Shown here one piece after another: positions 34,089 to 45,591 of a DNA stretch of 64,000 nt. The stretch is from Typhlomys cinereus (Eukaryota; Chordata; Mammalia; Rodentia; Platacanthomyidae). The position numbers were made by a program, and so were the translations under genes. Location of the stretch: contig JALPQD010000004.1 in assembly GCA_023101885.1 (NCBI GenBank), positions 12,793,688 to 12,857,687 of the forward strand, given 5' to 3'. Numbering within the stretch: the stretch's first letter is position 1; each line of letters starts with the position of its first letter. The notes beneath the pieces were generated by a model that saw only the letters and a list, made by a program, of their open reading frames with translations, was not told the origin of the DNA and did no database searches.

Positions 34089-34340
34089 TATATTTATTTT
34101 TATTATTTTTCATTTTCTTTCTGCATGTGTGTCTCTATGTGTGCATGTGCATTTCTCTGTGTGTGTCTTTGTGTAGGCCCAAGAGTGACTTCAGGAATCA
34201 TCTTGGATTGTGATAACCTCTCTTTGCTTTGCTCTGGAGTTTATCAGGTTCAGACTTCCAGGGACAGAATCTGTGATCCGAACTCAGGACCTTCTGCTTA
34301 GGAGATGGAGGCTTACCCCCTGAGCCATCTCTCTAGTCCA
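34089..34340 (-). mobile_element. SINE (family C) with target-site duplication
   Basis: The T-rich tail, a degenerate TG tract (34124-34170), 'ggaatcatcttggattgtga', 'ccgaactcaggaccttctgc' and 'gagccatctctctagtcc' mark a minus-strand SINE. The 13-bp direct repeat 'agcctccttttta' flanks it at 34076-34088 and 34341-34353. Confidence 0.88.
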
Positions 34341-34353
34341 AGCCTCCTTTTTA

Positions 34354-34831
34354 AGAAAGCATATATATTAAAGTGTCTTGTGTCTAATAGGAAATGTAAT
34401 CTATATATAATATAACCTGCTTATATGTGTAATTTCAAAATATATAATGCTCACTTATGTATACAAGTACAATACATATATAGTATATATATGCACAATA
34501 CGAGTAACTTGTAAATAAAGTGATATGTATCTCAATATATAAATGCATAGTTAGGAATAAATTGAAGGAAGACATAATGAAATATTCCAAAGCTTGTGTA
34601 TATAGGAAGGATGACAGTATGTGTGACAGCCACACATGAAGATGCATATATGCTCTATTGGCCACACAAAATGATCTTGCTATTGGTGATAAGATATTAT
34701 CAAAATATTGAACGATTCTTGGCATAATTCCAAATCAAACAATGTGCTATTGTCTGTTGATTTAGGTAGTAGTTTCATTTTAAAATGTTGAATTTTTTCA
34801 GTCAAGCAAAACATTCTTGGTGCTTGTATAG
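34354..34831. other. Unannotated AT-rich DNA
   Basis: Rich in TATATA words around 34375-34500; no gene or transposon is recognised. Confidence 0.45.
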
Positions 34832-34844
34832 AAAATGAAGGTGA

Positions 34845-35053
34845 GGGGCTGGAGAGGTGGCTCAGGGGTTAAGCCTCTCCCTTGCAGGCAGAAAGTCCTG
34901 AGTTAGGATCCTAGACCCCATGTATAGATGCCGGGCAGAAGCCGGGCAGCCTACGTTTCTGGTCCTGGTAGGGCGGTGCCTGTGAATCCCGGGGCAGAGT
35001 AAACAAGGAGGAGGTGGAAGCGGTCCATGGTGGTTCCTGAATTCGCCCATGGT

Positions 35054-35088
<35 letters not shown>

Positions 35089-35105
35089 CACACAATAATA
35101 AAAAT
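34845..35105 (+). mobile_element. Young SINE (family A) with target-site duplication
   Basis: This is a full copy from 'ggggctggagaggtggctca' to a (CA)n tract (about 35056-35090) and an A-rich tail. The flanks are 'aaaatgaaggtga' (34832-34844) and 'aaaatggaggtga' (35106-35118), one mismatch in 13. Confidence 0.92.
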
Positions 35106-35118
35106 AAAATGGAGGTGA

Positions 35119-37028
35119 ATTCTAGGCGCAGAGAATGATAAAGAAGTTTGTGACCTATCTTGGTACATGTCACAGTTGAGTAGGATGTGGTACAAAGGTT
35201 TCATGCAAAAGGGTCGTCTTGCATATATAGGCTGAGGAAGGTTAATTGAAAGTTCCATCTAGGTTCCCTTAATGTTAAAAGTTACAAAACCTTGAATTTT
35301 ATTTTTGCATGAAATCTTATTAATTCAGTGAGTATTGCCTCACTTTATAGGAAAAAACCTTCATGTTAAAGTTCAGTTATAACGTTACTGAGCTATCTTG
35401 GATGTTCCCTGCGCTTCTATTTCTACCACATCATGTTGCTTCTAATTTGGCCTGTATTTGCAAATGATTTTAACTTTCTACCAGCTCCAGTGTTTGAGAG
35501 GAAATAAAACTCAAAATAATACTTTTTTTGAAGAAGCAATATTTATGATATATGCCAAGAAAACACAAGTGAATGTAGATGTTATGAGCAGAGAGTTGCA
35601 TTCATAGATTAAGTTTAGAAATATTTAAATTTTAATGTAATAGCATCTTCAACAATACGTCTTGTGGACTCCATACTGTCTCAAGAACTGTACCTACTCA
35701 GTGTTGGTAGTCTCTGGGTGCAATTTGTATCCCTCTCATGTAGATGAGACACTGATAGCTTAAGGAATGTGCTTGGGCAAGGTCATGAAGGTGAGTACCT
35801 CAGCCGGAATCTGAGGCTTGGACAGGCTGCTTCTGCAGGCTACCTACTGCAGGCTGTGTCCCAAGCTGTAAGTGTTGACCGAGGAGTGACAGATTGGCCT
35901 TACATCCTGTTTGTGAAATTGACATTCTTCAGAGCTCAACTTTTGGAAAATTTCAAACCTGAGCTCTTTTAGAACACATTATAGTTTCTTCAAAGATTAA
36001 ATCGTTCTTCACACTTCTCTAACATTTACACCAAAGATGAACTTGCTCTTTATAGATAGAAGAGTTTCTTTCATCTCTAAAGCACAGGAAAGCAGAGCTC
36101 TGGTATGAAGTTCATAGCAGGAAGGAAGCATGATCTGAAATGAAAGGATTATATCAAGTCACTTTTCTTGTTTGTTTCACCCTCTGTTTTCCCCTAGAGG
36201 AAGGAGAGAAGATTTTGAAATCCTTTATTGCAAAATGAGCTTGAAACAGATACAAATAATATATATGATTGACAACTGTAGAAAGGAAAAATAATCCAAC
36301 TCTTAGTTCAGAAAGAAACTTGAAGGAAAAACAAAAGGATCTGTGTTTGCTGAGCAATAAGAAGTATATACAAACCTTCTGGACATAATATTTAAAAAGA
36401 AAATAGCAGCAAAGCTTTAAGAATATTTCCAAAGTCAATATTAGGCTCTTGAGTTGCTGGTAACAAAAGCAGAATCAAGTTCTGCCCTCCCAGAGTGCTT
36501 TCTCCCCACCTCCTCTCTTCTCTCCCTCTAACTCTGTTTATTTCAGCTGATATTGCCACAGGAATTTATATTGGCTTTTTCCAATTAGTTTTTTTCTTTT
36601 TATAAAAACTATGCCTTTGAGAAAAACCCTTTTAAAGTTTTTTTTTTCACTGCTTCATAGTTGATTGTGTCTGAGATGCTAATGGATCTTCATTTCCAAG
36701 TGTTTATTTCTTAGGTAGCAGCATCCTTGTACATATTTTGGAAAATACAAACTTGCCAGGAAAGGGATGTGTTGCTCTGCGGGGGACTGCAGGATCAGCA
36801 ACAAAAAAGAAAGACTCCAAGAAAAAAGTCTCTGTTTAGTGTAATCTCAATTCACATCTTCTGGATAACTTGGTTTATTTGTTTTCCTAGGAAATGACTG
36901 TTTGAATTTCTTGTCGCAATCAAGATGAGCTTCATGGTTTGTGGGTCTCATCTCAAAATGAAAATGGGGTAGACTTTCCAGATTTAGTAAACGAAAAAAG
37001 GAAGATAGCCAGTTGTTGGAGTAACTCT
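35119..37028. other. Unannotated DNA
   Basis: About 1.9 kb of AT-rich unique DNA with a weak MIR-like block near 35740-35790. No gene is supported. Confidence 0.45.
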
Positions 37029-37450
37029 ACATGTTGCCGATAAATTCATGACCGAATGGCTTAAGGGAATAAAGGATTTTATTTTTCTCTTACCATAGTC
37101 CGGTTATAGTTCCTTGTCCAGCTTCGCAGGATAACCCACACTAACAACTTGGGCCAAAGGAACTGGTTATACTAAAACCACAAGATTACTGAGAAGGACA
37201 GTCCTCACTTGCCAGACCAGCATGTCTGACCAAGTTTACAGAAGGTTGCCAACTTTCCTAACCAGCTTCCTCCATCCTAATCCACCTGCCCAGGGACTAG
37301 TCTCACCCACTATGGGCAGGACCTTCCCCATCAATAGACAATCTCTTACAGGCTTGCTGGTGTCCTAACTCAACCACTTATTCTTCACAATGTGCCTAGA
37401 GCTCAAACCCTCAGCCATCAAGTTGACACCTGTATTTAAACTCTGATACC
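37029..37450 (+). repeat. Unclassified dispersed repeat (family X), copy 4
   Basis: The copy starts 'acatgttgccgataaattc' and ends after 'atcaagttgacacctgtatt'. It is slightly longer than copies 2 and 3. Possible 8-bp flanks are 'gtaactct' (37021-37028) and 'taaactct' (37437-37444), which match at six of eight bases. Confidence 0.75.
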
Positions 37451-37913
37451 AGCTAAACTTAATTCTCACACAAGGACTATTTAGCATGATTTTGTCCCAT
37501 ATACCATAGGAAAAGTGTTATTCAGAGTTCTAATATCAAAATACTGAAAATTATTTTAAATGACTGTCACATTGTTTCACTTTCACTTCCTTGAAAAGAT
37601 TAAAACTTATCCGAATTGCAAAAGAATGTGTTATTGTAGTCATTTACGCTTTCTAGCACCAAAGATCTGAATTGTCCCTGTGTTTATGTGACCTGAAATT
37701 CCTCAGTCATGGCACAGGCTCCATGGTTAACCGAAACCTGGAATCTGGGAAAGGAAGAAAATCACAGATCCCTGTGCACACCCAGACAGCGCATAAGAAA
37801 GGAACATTAGTGAAATCTGAGCATTTAGACATAGATCCTGCTGAAATCGCCTTTGTGCTGTTTGTGCCCTGCGAAGTCATGGATATTCAGCAAGCAGCTT
37901 GAGGACAGCTGAA
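37451..37913. other. Unannotated DNA
   Basis: A 76-codon frame at 37672-37902 runs almost to the minisatellite but has no recognised domain or defined exon edges. Confidence 0.4.
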
Positions 37914-38008
37914 CTGGGATGCAGAGGGCAGGCAGGGATGCAGAGGGCAGGCTGGGATGCAGAGGGCAGGCTGGGATGCAGAGGGCAGGCTGGGATGCAG
38001 AGGGCAGG
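37914..38008. repeat. 19-bp minisatellite, five units
   Basis: Five units of 'ctgggatgcagagggcagg' fill 95 bp exactly; only the second unit differs, by one base (ct to ca). Near-identity suggests recent expansion. The array ends in CAG|GTGAGC, which resembles a splice donor by chance of the unit sequence. Confidence 0.95.
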
Positions 38009-38485
38009 TGAGCAGCAGGTTCTGCAGACAGGATTCCTGCTGAGGGTGACTTCCTTGTGGACCCTGGCTGCTGATTCCTGTGTGGCTGCTTTAGTTGAGT
38101 TCTCCTGTGAAATTCTCATGATCTGCCCCCAACTCATCATCACTCTTTTCTGGTATCCCACTCTCTTTCTGGGTGGCCAGAGGGATGCCTCTAGCGCACT
38201 CTGGTTGCTGCTTCTGGCCAGAGGATGTTAGTGTAGCTCTATGGCTGCTTGGGGTAGGGGTGGTGGGGGTGGGCTCTTTCTGCTCACTGAACCAGGAACC
38301 TTAGATCTCAGGATTTAGGTACTATTTGTAACATTGGGTCATAACAACTTTTCTAGCAGTTTTTCCATCTTCTTGTACATCACTTGTTAAGACATAATTA
38401 ACTTTTGGTATTTATTAGCTTAGTGTGTAATTACTGCTGTGCTGTTACTTTTCTGAGGGCAGGTGTTATGTTTATTTATGTAATA
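38009..38485. other. Unannotated DNA
   Basis: A G-rich patch at 38250-38275 ('ggtaggggtggtgggggtgg') is the only notable feature. Confidence 0.4.
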
Positions 38486-38489
38486 GGTA

Positions 38490-38510
38490 GGGATAGAAAG
38501 TGTGTGTGTG

Positions 38511-38567
<57 letters not shown>

Positions 38568-38710
38568 CTCATATGTGGCATAACCATGAATGGAGGTCAG
38601 AGAACAACTTTTGGAAGTCAGTTCTCTCCTTTTATCATGTGATTTCTGGGGCTCAAACTTAGGTCACTATGTTTGTGAACAGGCATCTTATATGGCAAAC
38701 TATTTTGAAG
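38490..38710 (-). mobile_element. B3-like SINE with (GA)n tract
   Basis: A short TG run joins a (GA)n tract (about 38512-38564), followed by 'gaggtcagagaacaactttt', 'cagttctctccttttatcat' and 'ctggggctcaaacttaggtc', the reverse complement of a B3-type SINE. The arginine/glutamate repeat frame through the GA tract is an artefact. Confidence 0.75.
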
Positions 38711-38819
38711 ATCCCCCCTGTTTATTTTCTTTAACCATGCAGGTTTAGCAAGGTCTATAGCTTGTTCCACAAAGAGGTTAAATTGGACATATTAGTTGAG
38801 TATATCAAAAAGAAAGAAT

Positions 38820-38960
38820 CTGTTATTGAAGCATAACTTTATGTCAGTCACCAGGTTAACATTTACCTTATGCTAATTACATAATTTAATCTTTACAATC
38901 TCATTCGGGAGCACATGCATCTCTTTTATAGATGAGCAGAATTATGAGCATAATTTATCA
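38820..38960 (-). mobile_element. MIR/L2-like fragment
   Basis: 'ataatttaatctttacaatc' followed by 'cttttatagatgagcagaat' resembles a MIR/L2-class relic; orientation is uncertain. Confidence 0.35.
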
Positions 38961-39756
38961 ATAAATTATGACTATTTATTGATTACATAGGATTCTTTGG
39001 GTAGAGAGAATTTGGAGCTTTGTGAACACTGGTGGATCACTGCTGGGCTACTTATGGGAGCGAGGTAGGGGAATAAGGAGAAAGAAGAAGAAGAATGATG
39101 TTGATGAGGAACAGGAAGAAAAAAGATGGGGAAGAGATAAAAGAGGCCAATCAGTGACTGTGTATAAGTGGTTTGGATTTGTCAGAGTGTTTTATGAAAT
39201 TTCTCTATGTAACCTTAACATGCTGAGAACTAGCTGAGAAGCTGGTGTAGTTGCTGGCTTAGGGTTACTACCATTTAGGAACTTGTAGGATATGCAGATT
39301 TTTGATTCTAGCCCAGTGTTACTTAGAAAGAAAATGAGTTTCCCACCATCTGTTTTTAATACACCCATAAGCTGATCTGATACCATTGGGGAAAGTTCAA
39401 GAACCTGTGTTATAAGCTTCATATAAGTGAGTGGAATCTATTCAGACGCTTTTTAAATTTTTTGTATTTTAGAAGAAAATTGTGGTAGATATGTGGAGGA
39501 CTGTTAAATACCGCACGAATGGGAAATCAGGCAACCCGTTAGGAACTTTATCACAGGGGCAAGAAGACAGGGTAAGACAAAAGCAGTGTCTGAGGGAGGA
39601 AGTCAGGTGATGGATTCAGGAGATGCCCTAGAGACAGCTGGTGGGATTTGGTGATGGTGTGTTTCAGGAGAATGAGTTGGAAAACAAGACCAAAGAAAAT
39701 GTGAAGATATTTTTTCTTCTTTTTTTTCTGAACGGATTAAGCGATGTTATTAAATA
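38961..39756. other. Unannotated DNA
   Basis: AT-rich unique DNA with an AGAAGAAGAAG-like patch at 39078-39095; nothing else is recognised. Confidence 0.4.
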
Positions 39757-40676
39757 AGGTAGACATGTCTTTTTTTAATTTTAATACATTTTATTATTAT
39801 TTCAGCTCATACAAATTTCATAGGTACACCAGTTCCCTCCCTCCCTCCTCCTCCCCCCGAAACCCCTGCTCTCTCTCCCCTCACCCCTCCCTCCCCATCC
39901 CCCCGTTCCTCCCGCCCCAATTCCCAGAGTCCTTTCTTGTGCATGCCTGACTCTCCTCTGGGCCCTCCTCTCCGATGACGTACAAGGACCCAGTGGCATT
40001 TCCCTGAACCTTTTCCTGTGTTCCCCTTTAGCATAGGAACACTACTGTGGCTGTCAATCCCTTGCCTCCAAGGATCTTGGTGCCTTTAGCAGATGCTAGA
40101 CTTTGTGAGGTCAATAGTGTGTTGGACATTGCGCCGGGCATGCAATGTCCAATTATGATTGCTTCGGCCCTAACTTGTGTGGAGTATCTTGCAAATCATT
40201 GCTCCTCCCATCCTTTTGCTCTTACACTCTTATCGCCCCCTCTTCCGCAAATGTCCCTGAGCTTCAGGATGGGGAGAGATTAGTCTGGCCTAGTTCTAGG
40301 TGGTTGATATAGAGTCTCTGAATTTCTGGATTGTGGTTCGTTGATTTTCTTTTGCAGTTTTTTTGCTCCTGCAATGCCCTTCACTCCATCGTGATGGGCA
40401 CTGTATGTCACCCCCTATGAGTGTCTCAAGATGGGCTGGGTGGGTTTGGTATTAGGAGCCACCTATTAGGGAGTACATATGGCGCTTAATTTTCTGGGTC
40501 TGGGATACTTCACTTAATATAATTGTTTCTAATGACATCCATTTCCCGGCAAATTCCAGTAATTCATCATTTTTGATGGCTGAGTAGTACTCCATTGTAT
40601 AGATGTACCACTGTTTCCTTATCCACTCGTCAACTGTTGGACATTTAGGTTGATTCCATGAGGTAGACATGTCTTT
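39757..40676 (-). mobile_element. 5'-truncated L1 with perfect 16-bp target-site duplication
   Basis: The insert runs 39773-40660. On the minus strand it starts in the ORF2 3' end (to the stop near 40452) and continues through the 3' UTR with the polypurine tract (complement at 39838-39925) to an A-rich end. The direct repeat 'aggtagacatgtcttt' stands at 39757-39772 and 40661-40676 with no mismatch, so the insertion is young or well preserved. Confidence 0.94.
40452..40660 (-). pseudogene. L1 ORF2 C-terminal fragment
   Basis: About 69 codons of the C terminus of the L1 reverse transcriptase/endonuclease protein survive, including the family hallmark [15 protein letters not shown] and the end MYSLIGGS followed by a stop. 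The endonuclease, reverse transcriptase and Cys/His knuckle are all missing through 5' truncation, so it cannot function. The open frame extending into the left flank of the duplication is incidental. Confidence 0.92.
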
Positions 40677-41215
40677 AGGAATACAGATTTGGAGAAAAAC
40701 ACAAAAATATTGATTCAATATGAGGGGCTTTAAATATCTAGTAATAGATTTTTTTCTTATATGCAAGAGTTTATTTCTGGAGCTTTAAAATTAAGCAGAA
40801 TAGTGATATGTAGTGGGGAGATCTTATCTTATATTTAAAGTTTTAAAAATCACTCAAATATACTATGTAATTTTGAAAAAAGTGTTTCGTTCTAAATTGA
40901 GTTGAAAGATGTTGAACTTTATTCAGTTTTGTGATGTCCTACATTTGGAACATTTACATGAAGTTATTTTTAGTAATTGATAGCATTTGTAGACTCTATA
41001 AACAAAATTACAGCAAAAGATTTACTTTTTTTAAATTATTGGATCAAAACAAATTCATTGTCAGAGAAAGAATTTAGAGTTTGAGTGAAAAGAAGAACAA
41101 ATTTTATAATGACTTCTGTTAAAGAAGGCAGGATCCCTCCACTCCTGAGAAGCCCCTAGGTATGTACCCAGACTGAGTTCCCCCATTAATAGAAGGTTCT
41201 TTTGAAAACATGTTA
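40677..41215. other. Unannotated AT-rich DNA
   Basis: No feature is recognised. Confidence 0.4.
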
Positions 41216-41217
41216 CT

Positions 41218-41350
41218 TTAAACTCTTTATGCCTCAGTTTTGTCCTATGCAAAATGGAGAAATTAACAATCCTATCAAAATTAAGTTCTGTAAGTATTAA
41301 ATGAGATAATATTTGTAAAAACTTTGAATTTTGCCTAGCATTAGTCAGCA
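41218..41350 (+). mobile_element. MIR element fragment
   Basis: 'tatgcctcagttttgtccta', 'tgcaaaatggagaaattaac' and 'gtattaaatgagataatatt' are the successive blocks of the 3' half of MIR. Confidence 0.65.
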
Positions 41351-42140
41351 ATCAGCTACTAAAGCTCTATGGTTAATAGTAAATTCACAATTAGTAATAT
41401 AAAAAATTCTTTTAATCAATCTTATTTTCTAAAATGTTGTTTTAAAGAGTTCCTGAGTTCTTTTGGTGTGATTTCTTTAGCTGTCTGAATTTCTGAAATT
41501 AAAATTGGGCCATTCACAGCAAAAATGTAGAAATATGCTAAAATAATAATTTCTATGTATATAGAAATTTAAACCTGCATAAGTGAGATTCATGAACTTT
41601 TTTGAATGAAAGTTTGTATTCAGAAAGTTGTTTTAGATTTTTCACCACTTCAGATCTCATGTTATTCATCTTCATGCTGAGCATAGTCAATAACAAATCA
41701 ATAATTTACTCAGAATGGGAACAAGTAAATTACTACTCTTTTGATGTATGGTTTAAAGGTCAGGAATGTATTGTAAAAATTCAACATCAAGAAGTATTAA
41801 AACGAAATTCTACTTTGCAAAATGTGATTCTTAGCAGTACTGGCAAATCTTAAGATATAGTTCATCCTTCTAGCCCAGTGGGAGCAAGGAAGCCCCTCTG
41901 CAGGCAGAAAAGATGGTTCCCTTCTTCAGTTTGTAAAGTTAGGCTGCTGATGCTGCTCTTGAATTGCACCATCTCACTTTCAAACTCTCTCCTTAACCTA
42001 GAAATCATTATTGTAGCTGCCCACTGCCCCAGTGACCGTTGTTGAGATTTCATAATGTGAGTTTAACTCATAATAACCAGAGGACTTCAGATATCAACGT
42101 TCTGAAATGCCTTTATGGTGCTCTGGGGAAACACAGGGAA
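41351..42140. other. Unannotated AT-rich DNA
   Basis: The 83-codon frame at 41602-41853 is not recognised. Nothing else is supported. Confidence 0.4.
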
Positions 42141-42141
42141 A

Positions 42142-42186
42142 ACACACACACAGACACACACAGACACACAGACACACACACACACA

Positions 42187-42227
<41 letters not shown>
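42142..42227. repeat. (CA)n microsatellite with CAGA variants
   Basis: CA repeats with periodic 'caga' interruptions occupy the left half and are pure at the right; the run abuts a minisatellite without a gap. Confidence 0.92.
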
Positions 42228-42229
<2 letters not shown>

Positions 42230-42360
42230 TATAGTCCCTATCAATACAGAGGGTATAGTCCCTATCAATACAGAGAGGGTATAGTCCCTATCAATACAGA
42301 CAGAAGTATAATCCCTATCAATACAGATAGAGGGTATAGTCCCTAGCAATACAGACAGGA
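42228..42360. repeat. 24-28-bp minisatellite, five units
   Basis: Five units built on 'ggtatagtccctatcaatac' plus a variable 'agag/agacag' spacer follow each other, with length variation in the spacer. The unit edge shares AGACA-like words with the adjoining CA tract, suggesting that the array grew out of the microsatellite border. Confidence 0.92.
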
Positions 42361-42607
42361 GGCAGCTGTGCCTGCCTCAAGACTGAGAACACCAGACTTC
42401 TTAGAATCATAGACGCAGAGGAGGTTATCATATGCTGCCCCCAGCATCTCTCGGAGCAGGCCTGCAGCCATCCTGTTCCTTTAATCTCTAGCTAGTCAAG
42501 GTCTAAGACAATCTGTTAACTAGTGGACAATATGTGATTGTTTCTAAGGAAGATAGTAGGAGGGAACATATCCTCTCATACATTATGCTGGTGGTAAGGC
42601 CTGGCAT
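42361..42607. other. Unannotated spacer
   Basis: Nothing is recognised between the minisatellite and the L1. Confidence 0.4.
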
Positions 42608-42628
42608 AAATGCTCTTTTCTAATGAAA

Positions 42629-42659
42629 TATTATTATTATTATTATTATTATTATTACT
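42629..42659. repeat. (TTA)n microsatellite at L1 tail
   Basis: About ten TTA/ATT units represent the complement of a TAA-rich L1 tail. Confidence 0.9.
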
Positions 42660-43664
42660 TCCACTCATACAACTTAACAGGTACACCGGTCTCCTCCCTC
42701 CCTCCCCCTCCCCTTGACCCTCCTGTTCCTCCCTCCCCCCTGCTCCTCCCTCCCCTCCTCCTCCCTCTCCATCCTCCAGTGCCTCCCCCCCAATCCCCGG
42801 AGCATCCTTTAATGTGCATGCCAAACACTCCTCTGGGTCCTCCTCTCCGATGAGGTGCGAGGACCCAGGGGCATTTCCCAGAACCCTTTCCTGTGTTCCC
42901 CTTAAGTTTAGGAACACTACTGTGACTGTCAGTCCCTAGCCTCCAAGTATCCTAGTGCCTTTAGTCCATGCTAGACTTTGTGGGGTCAATAATGTGTTGG
43001 ACATAGCACAGGTCATGCAAAGTCCTATTATGATTGCTTCGGCATATCTTGCATATCATTACTCCTCCCATCCTTGTGCTCTTACAATCTTACTGCCCCC
43101 TCTTCCACAAATTTCCCTGAGCTTCAGGATGGGGAGAGATTAGGCTGGCCCAGTTCCATGTGGTTGATATAGAGTCTCTGATGTTCTGAATTATGGTTGT
43201 TGATTTTTTTCGGTTTTGTTGCTCCTGCAATGCCCTTGGCTCCATCCTGATGGGTATTGGATGTCACCCCCTGACCAGAGATAAAAAGCTGTTAAATTAG
43301 AGTCTTGTTATAAGAGTATATTCAAAGGTAGATGGAATAAAAGTAGGAGGCTGCAGTGAGAGAGGGGTCAATCACCCATTTGCAAAATGGTTACTTTCTA
43401 TCTGGCAGCCTATATGTCCCCCCCTTCTGGTGAGATCATACCCCATCAGTTGCAAATGATCAGGAACTTGGGTCTGTGAACTTAACCAGATGTCTCATTT
43501 CTTACTTGCTGTCCTTGATGGTGGCCTATTATCTCTGCTGTAAAATGATCCCCCTCTCTCCTTGTTTCTGGCAGGGCCCTCCTTCCCCATCCCTCCTGTT
43601 TATAATCTTTACAATTACTGTATTACAGAGATTTGTCTTTGAGTGTCTCTAAGTGGGTTTGGTA

Positions 43665-44180
43665 CTAGGATCCACCTATTAGGGAGTATATACGGCACTT
43701 AATTTTCCTTGTCTGGGATACTTCACTCAATATGATTGTTTCTAATTCCATCCATTTCCCGGCAAATTGCATTAATTCATCATTTTTGATGGCTGAGTAG
43801 TATTCCATTGTATAAATGTACCACATTTTCCTTATCCAGTAGTCAACTGTTGGACATTTGGGCTGATTACATGACTTTGCTATTGTAGACAGTGCTGCTA
43901 TGAACATGGTCGTGCTTGTGCTATCGAGGTGAATTTTTGCTGTATGGGGGGTTATTCCCAAAAGTGGAATCACAGGGTCATATGGCATTTCAATCTTTAA
44001 CTTCTTTAAGAATCTCCAGATGGCTCGCCAGAGTGGCTGTATGAGCCTGCATTCCCACCAGCAATGTAAGAGAGTTCCCCTCTCTCCACATCCTCTCCAG
44101 CACTTGGTGTTGTTTGTATTGTGGATTTTTGCCATCCTGACCGGGGTGAGATGATATCTCAGGGAAGTTTTGATTTGCAT
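43665..44180 (-). pseudogene. L1 ORF2 C-terminal fragment with intact Cys/His knuckle
   Basis: The frame gives 171 residues of the C-terminal part of the L1 ORF2 protein, which carries endonuclease and reverse transcriptase activities when complete. From the methionine of the conserved MQIKTS, it shows YHLTPVRMA, then the C-x3-C-x7-H-x4-C knuckle (C27, C31, H39, C44), [49 protein letters not shown], and the end [11 protein letters not shown]2-like sequence continues upstream to about 44420 but is broken by a stop (about a dozen codons before the methionine) and a frame change. The endonuclease and catalytic YADD regions are absent, so it is a dead copy. Confidence 0.95.
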
Positions 44181-44504
44181 TTCCCTGATGGCTAAGGATG
44201 TGGAACATTTTTAAAGATATTTGTTAGACATTTTAATTTCGTCCTTGGTAAAGTTTCTTTTAAGTTCCAAGGCCCATTTTTTAATTGCCCAATTGTTTCC
44301 TTGGTGTTTAGTTTTCTAAGTTCTTTGTGTACTCTGGATAACAGAGCTCTATCAGATATGTGGTTACTGAAGATTTTCTCCCATTCTGTGGGTTGCCTTT
44401 GTGCTAGAGTTACAATCTCTTACAAATGCTCTTATCATTCACATTTTATGCATTCTTTTCAACACTGTTTCACAATCAACATTTTTTTTAGTTTCTTTTT
44501 TGTG

Positions 44505-44511
44505 TGTGTGG

Positions 44512-44548
<37 letters not shown>
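44505..44548. repeat. (TG)n microsatellite
   Basis: A TG run with one 'gata' interruption near its left end, probably the tail of the adjacent minus-strand SINE. Confidence 0.9.
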
Positions 44549-44549
<1 letters not shown>

Positions 44550-44550
<1 letters not shown>

Positions 44551-44790
44551 GTGTGCACATTGGTTGGGCCTCTTAGTGTTGGACACACAGTTTTTCTTAT
44601 TGTTTGCTACTGAGAAGTGATCTGGAAGCTTCTGTGTCTTGTCTCTGCTGCTTTCTCACCTTAGGAGCAATGAGATTATAAACATGAGACTCCTTGTCCC
44701 TCTTTATGTGAGTGCAGAGGATCCAAACTTGGGCCCTCGTGCTTGCATGGCAGGCACCTTACCTACTGACCTCCCATTGCACAGATTTTT
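44550..44790 (-). mobile_element. B4-like SINE, diverged
   Basis: 'ctttatgtgagtgcagagga' followed by 'gggccctcgtgcttgcatgg' and 'accttacctactgacctccc' is the reverse complement of a B4/ID-type head; the body is poorly preserved. Confidence 0.55.
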
Positions 44791-45590
44791 CCCTGACAAT
44801 TGCAGTTGGTGTGGGGAGCTGGTGGAAGAGGTTCCTGTATGGTAGATATTTCCACGCTGTTACTATCATTGTTGGCAGACTTAGCAAAAAATAGATTCAT
44901 TTGCTTCTAATTTAAGAACTAAAATTGTATGACATTTGTTAAAAATGTCTTTTGCCCTTTCTCATTATAAAAATATTCACAGAATGTCCCATTTTAGTTA
45001 ATTTGCACTTCCATAGCTCTAACAAACTTCAGTACCCATTGCTGGACATTATGGTAATAAAAAGCATATGTTTGGTGCTGTGGATGAGAAATGAACAGAT
45101 ATGAAATAATTTCCTTTTATAATTTAATCACGTAATTCTGCCTGCTTTAAATTGTTTGTTAACAAAGTGTGACATTTTGTGGATCAAAATAAGAATTTAT
45201 AATAAGAAACTGCCCACATCCTTTATTTGAATGGTAATTACCTCTCATAAACTCCATAACTCTCTGGCTTTGGTGACGGTGACAGTGAGTTATTATGGTC
45301 CTCAACTTGTGAGAAGGACTTTAATAACTTCATCAAGCCACTGGTGTCTTCAAGTTATGGATCACCTGCAAAGCATAATAGCTCTTTCTTTTCACTAGAA
45401 ACTGCATTTCTCTTCTCAAGTGGTCAGTAATTCGTGGTAATTTAAAAATGATGGCTTTTTTTTTTAACTCAAGCTTGTATTCCATTAACAGCACAGACAA
45501 ATTACTTTAGTTGTATTTATATAGTTTTAAATTTTGTTAAAAATCCTTGTTTTTAAGAAGGATAGAGCAACATTTTTTTCCTTGCTAATT
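44791..45590. other. Unannotated AT-rich DNA
   Basis: No feature is recognised. Confidence 0.4.
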
Positions 45591-45591
45591 T

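Larger units (their letters stand above)
42608..44433 (-). mobile_element. 5'-truncated L1 (3' UTR plus part of ORF2)
   Basis: From right to left this minus-strand element holds part of ORF2 (about 44420 to 43665), then the 3' UTR including the polypurine complement (42690-42790) and a (TTA)n/(TAA)n tail (42629-42659). The short direct repeat 'aaatgctctt' lies at 42608-42617 and 44424-44433. Compared with the L1 at 39.8 kb it has about 365 extra bases (43273-43639) in the 3' UTR just after ORF2. Confidence 0.9.

Noticed and set aside
43665..44180. Functional reverse transcriptase gene
   Set aside because: Only the C terminus is left; the endonuclease and catalytic polymerase parts are missing and the upstream frame is broken.
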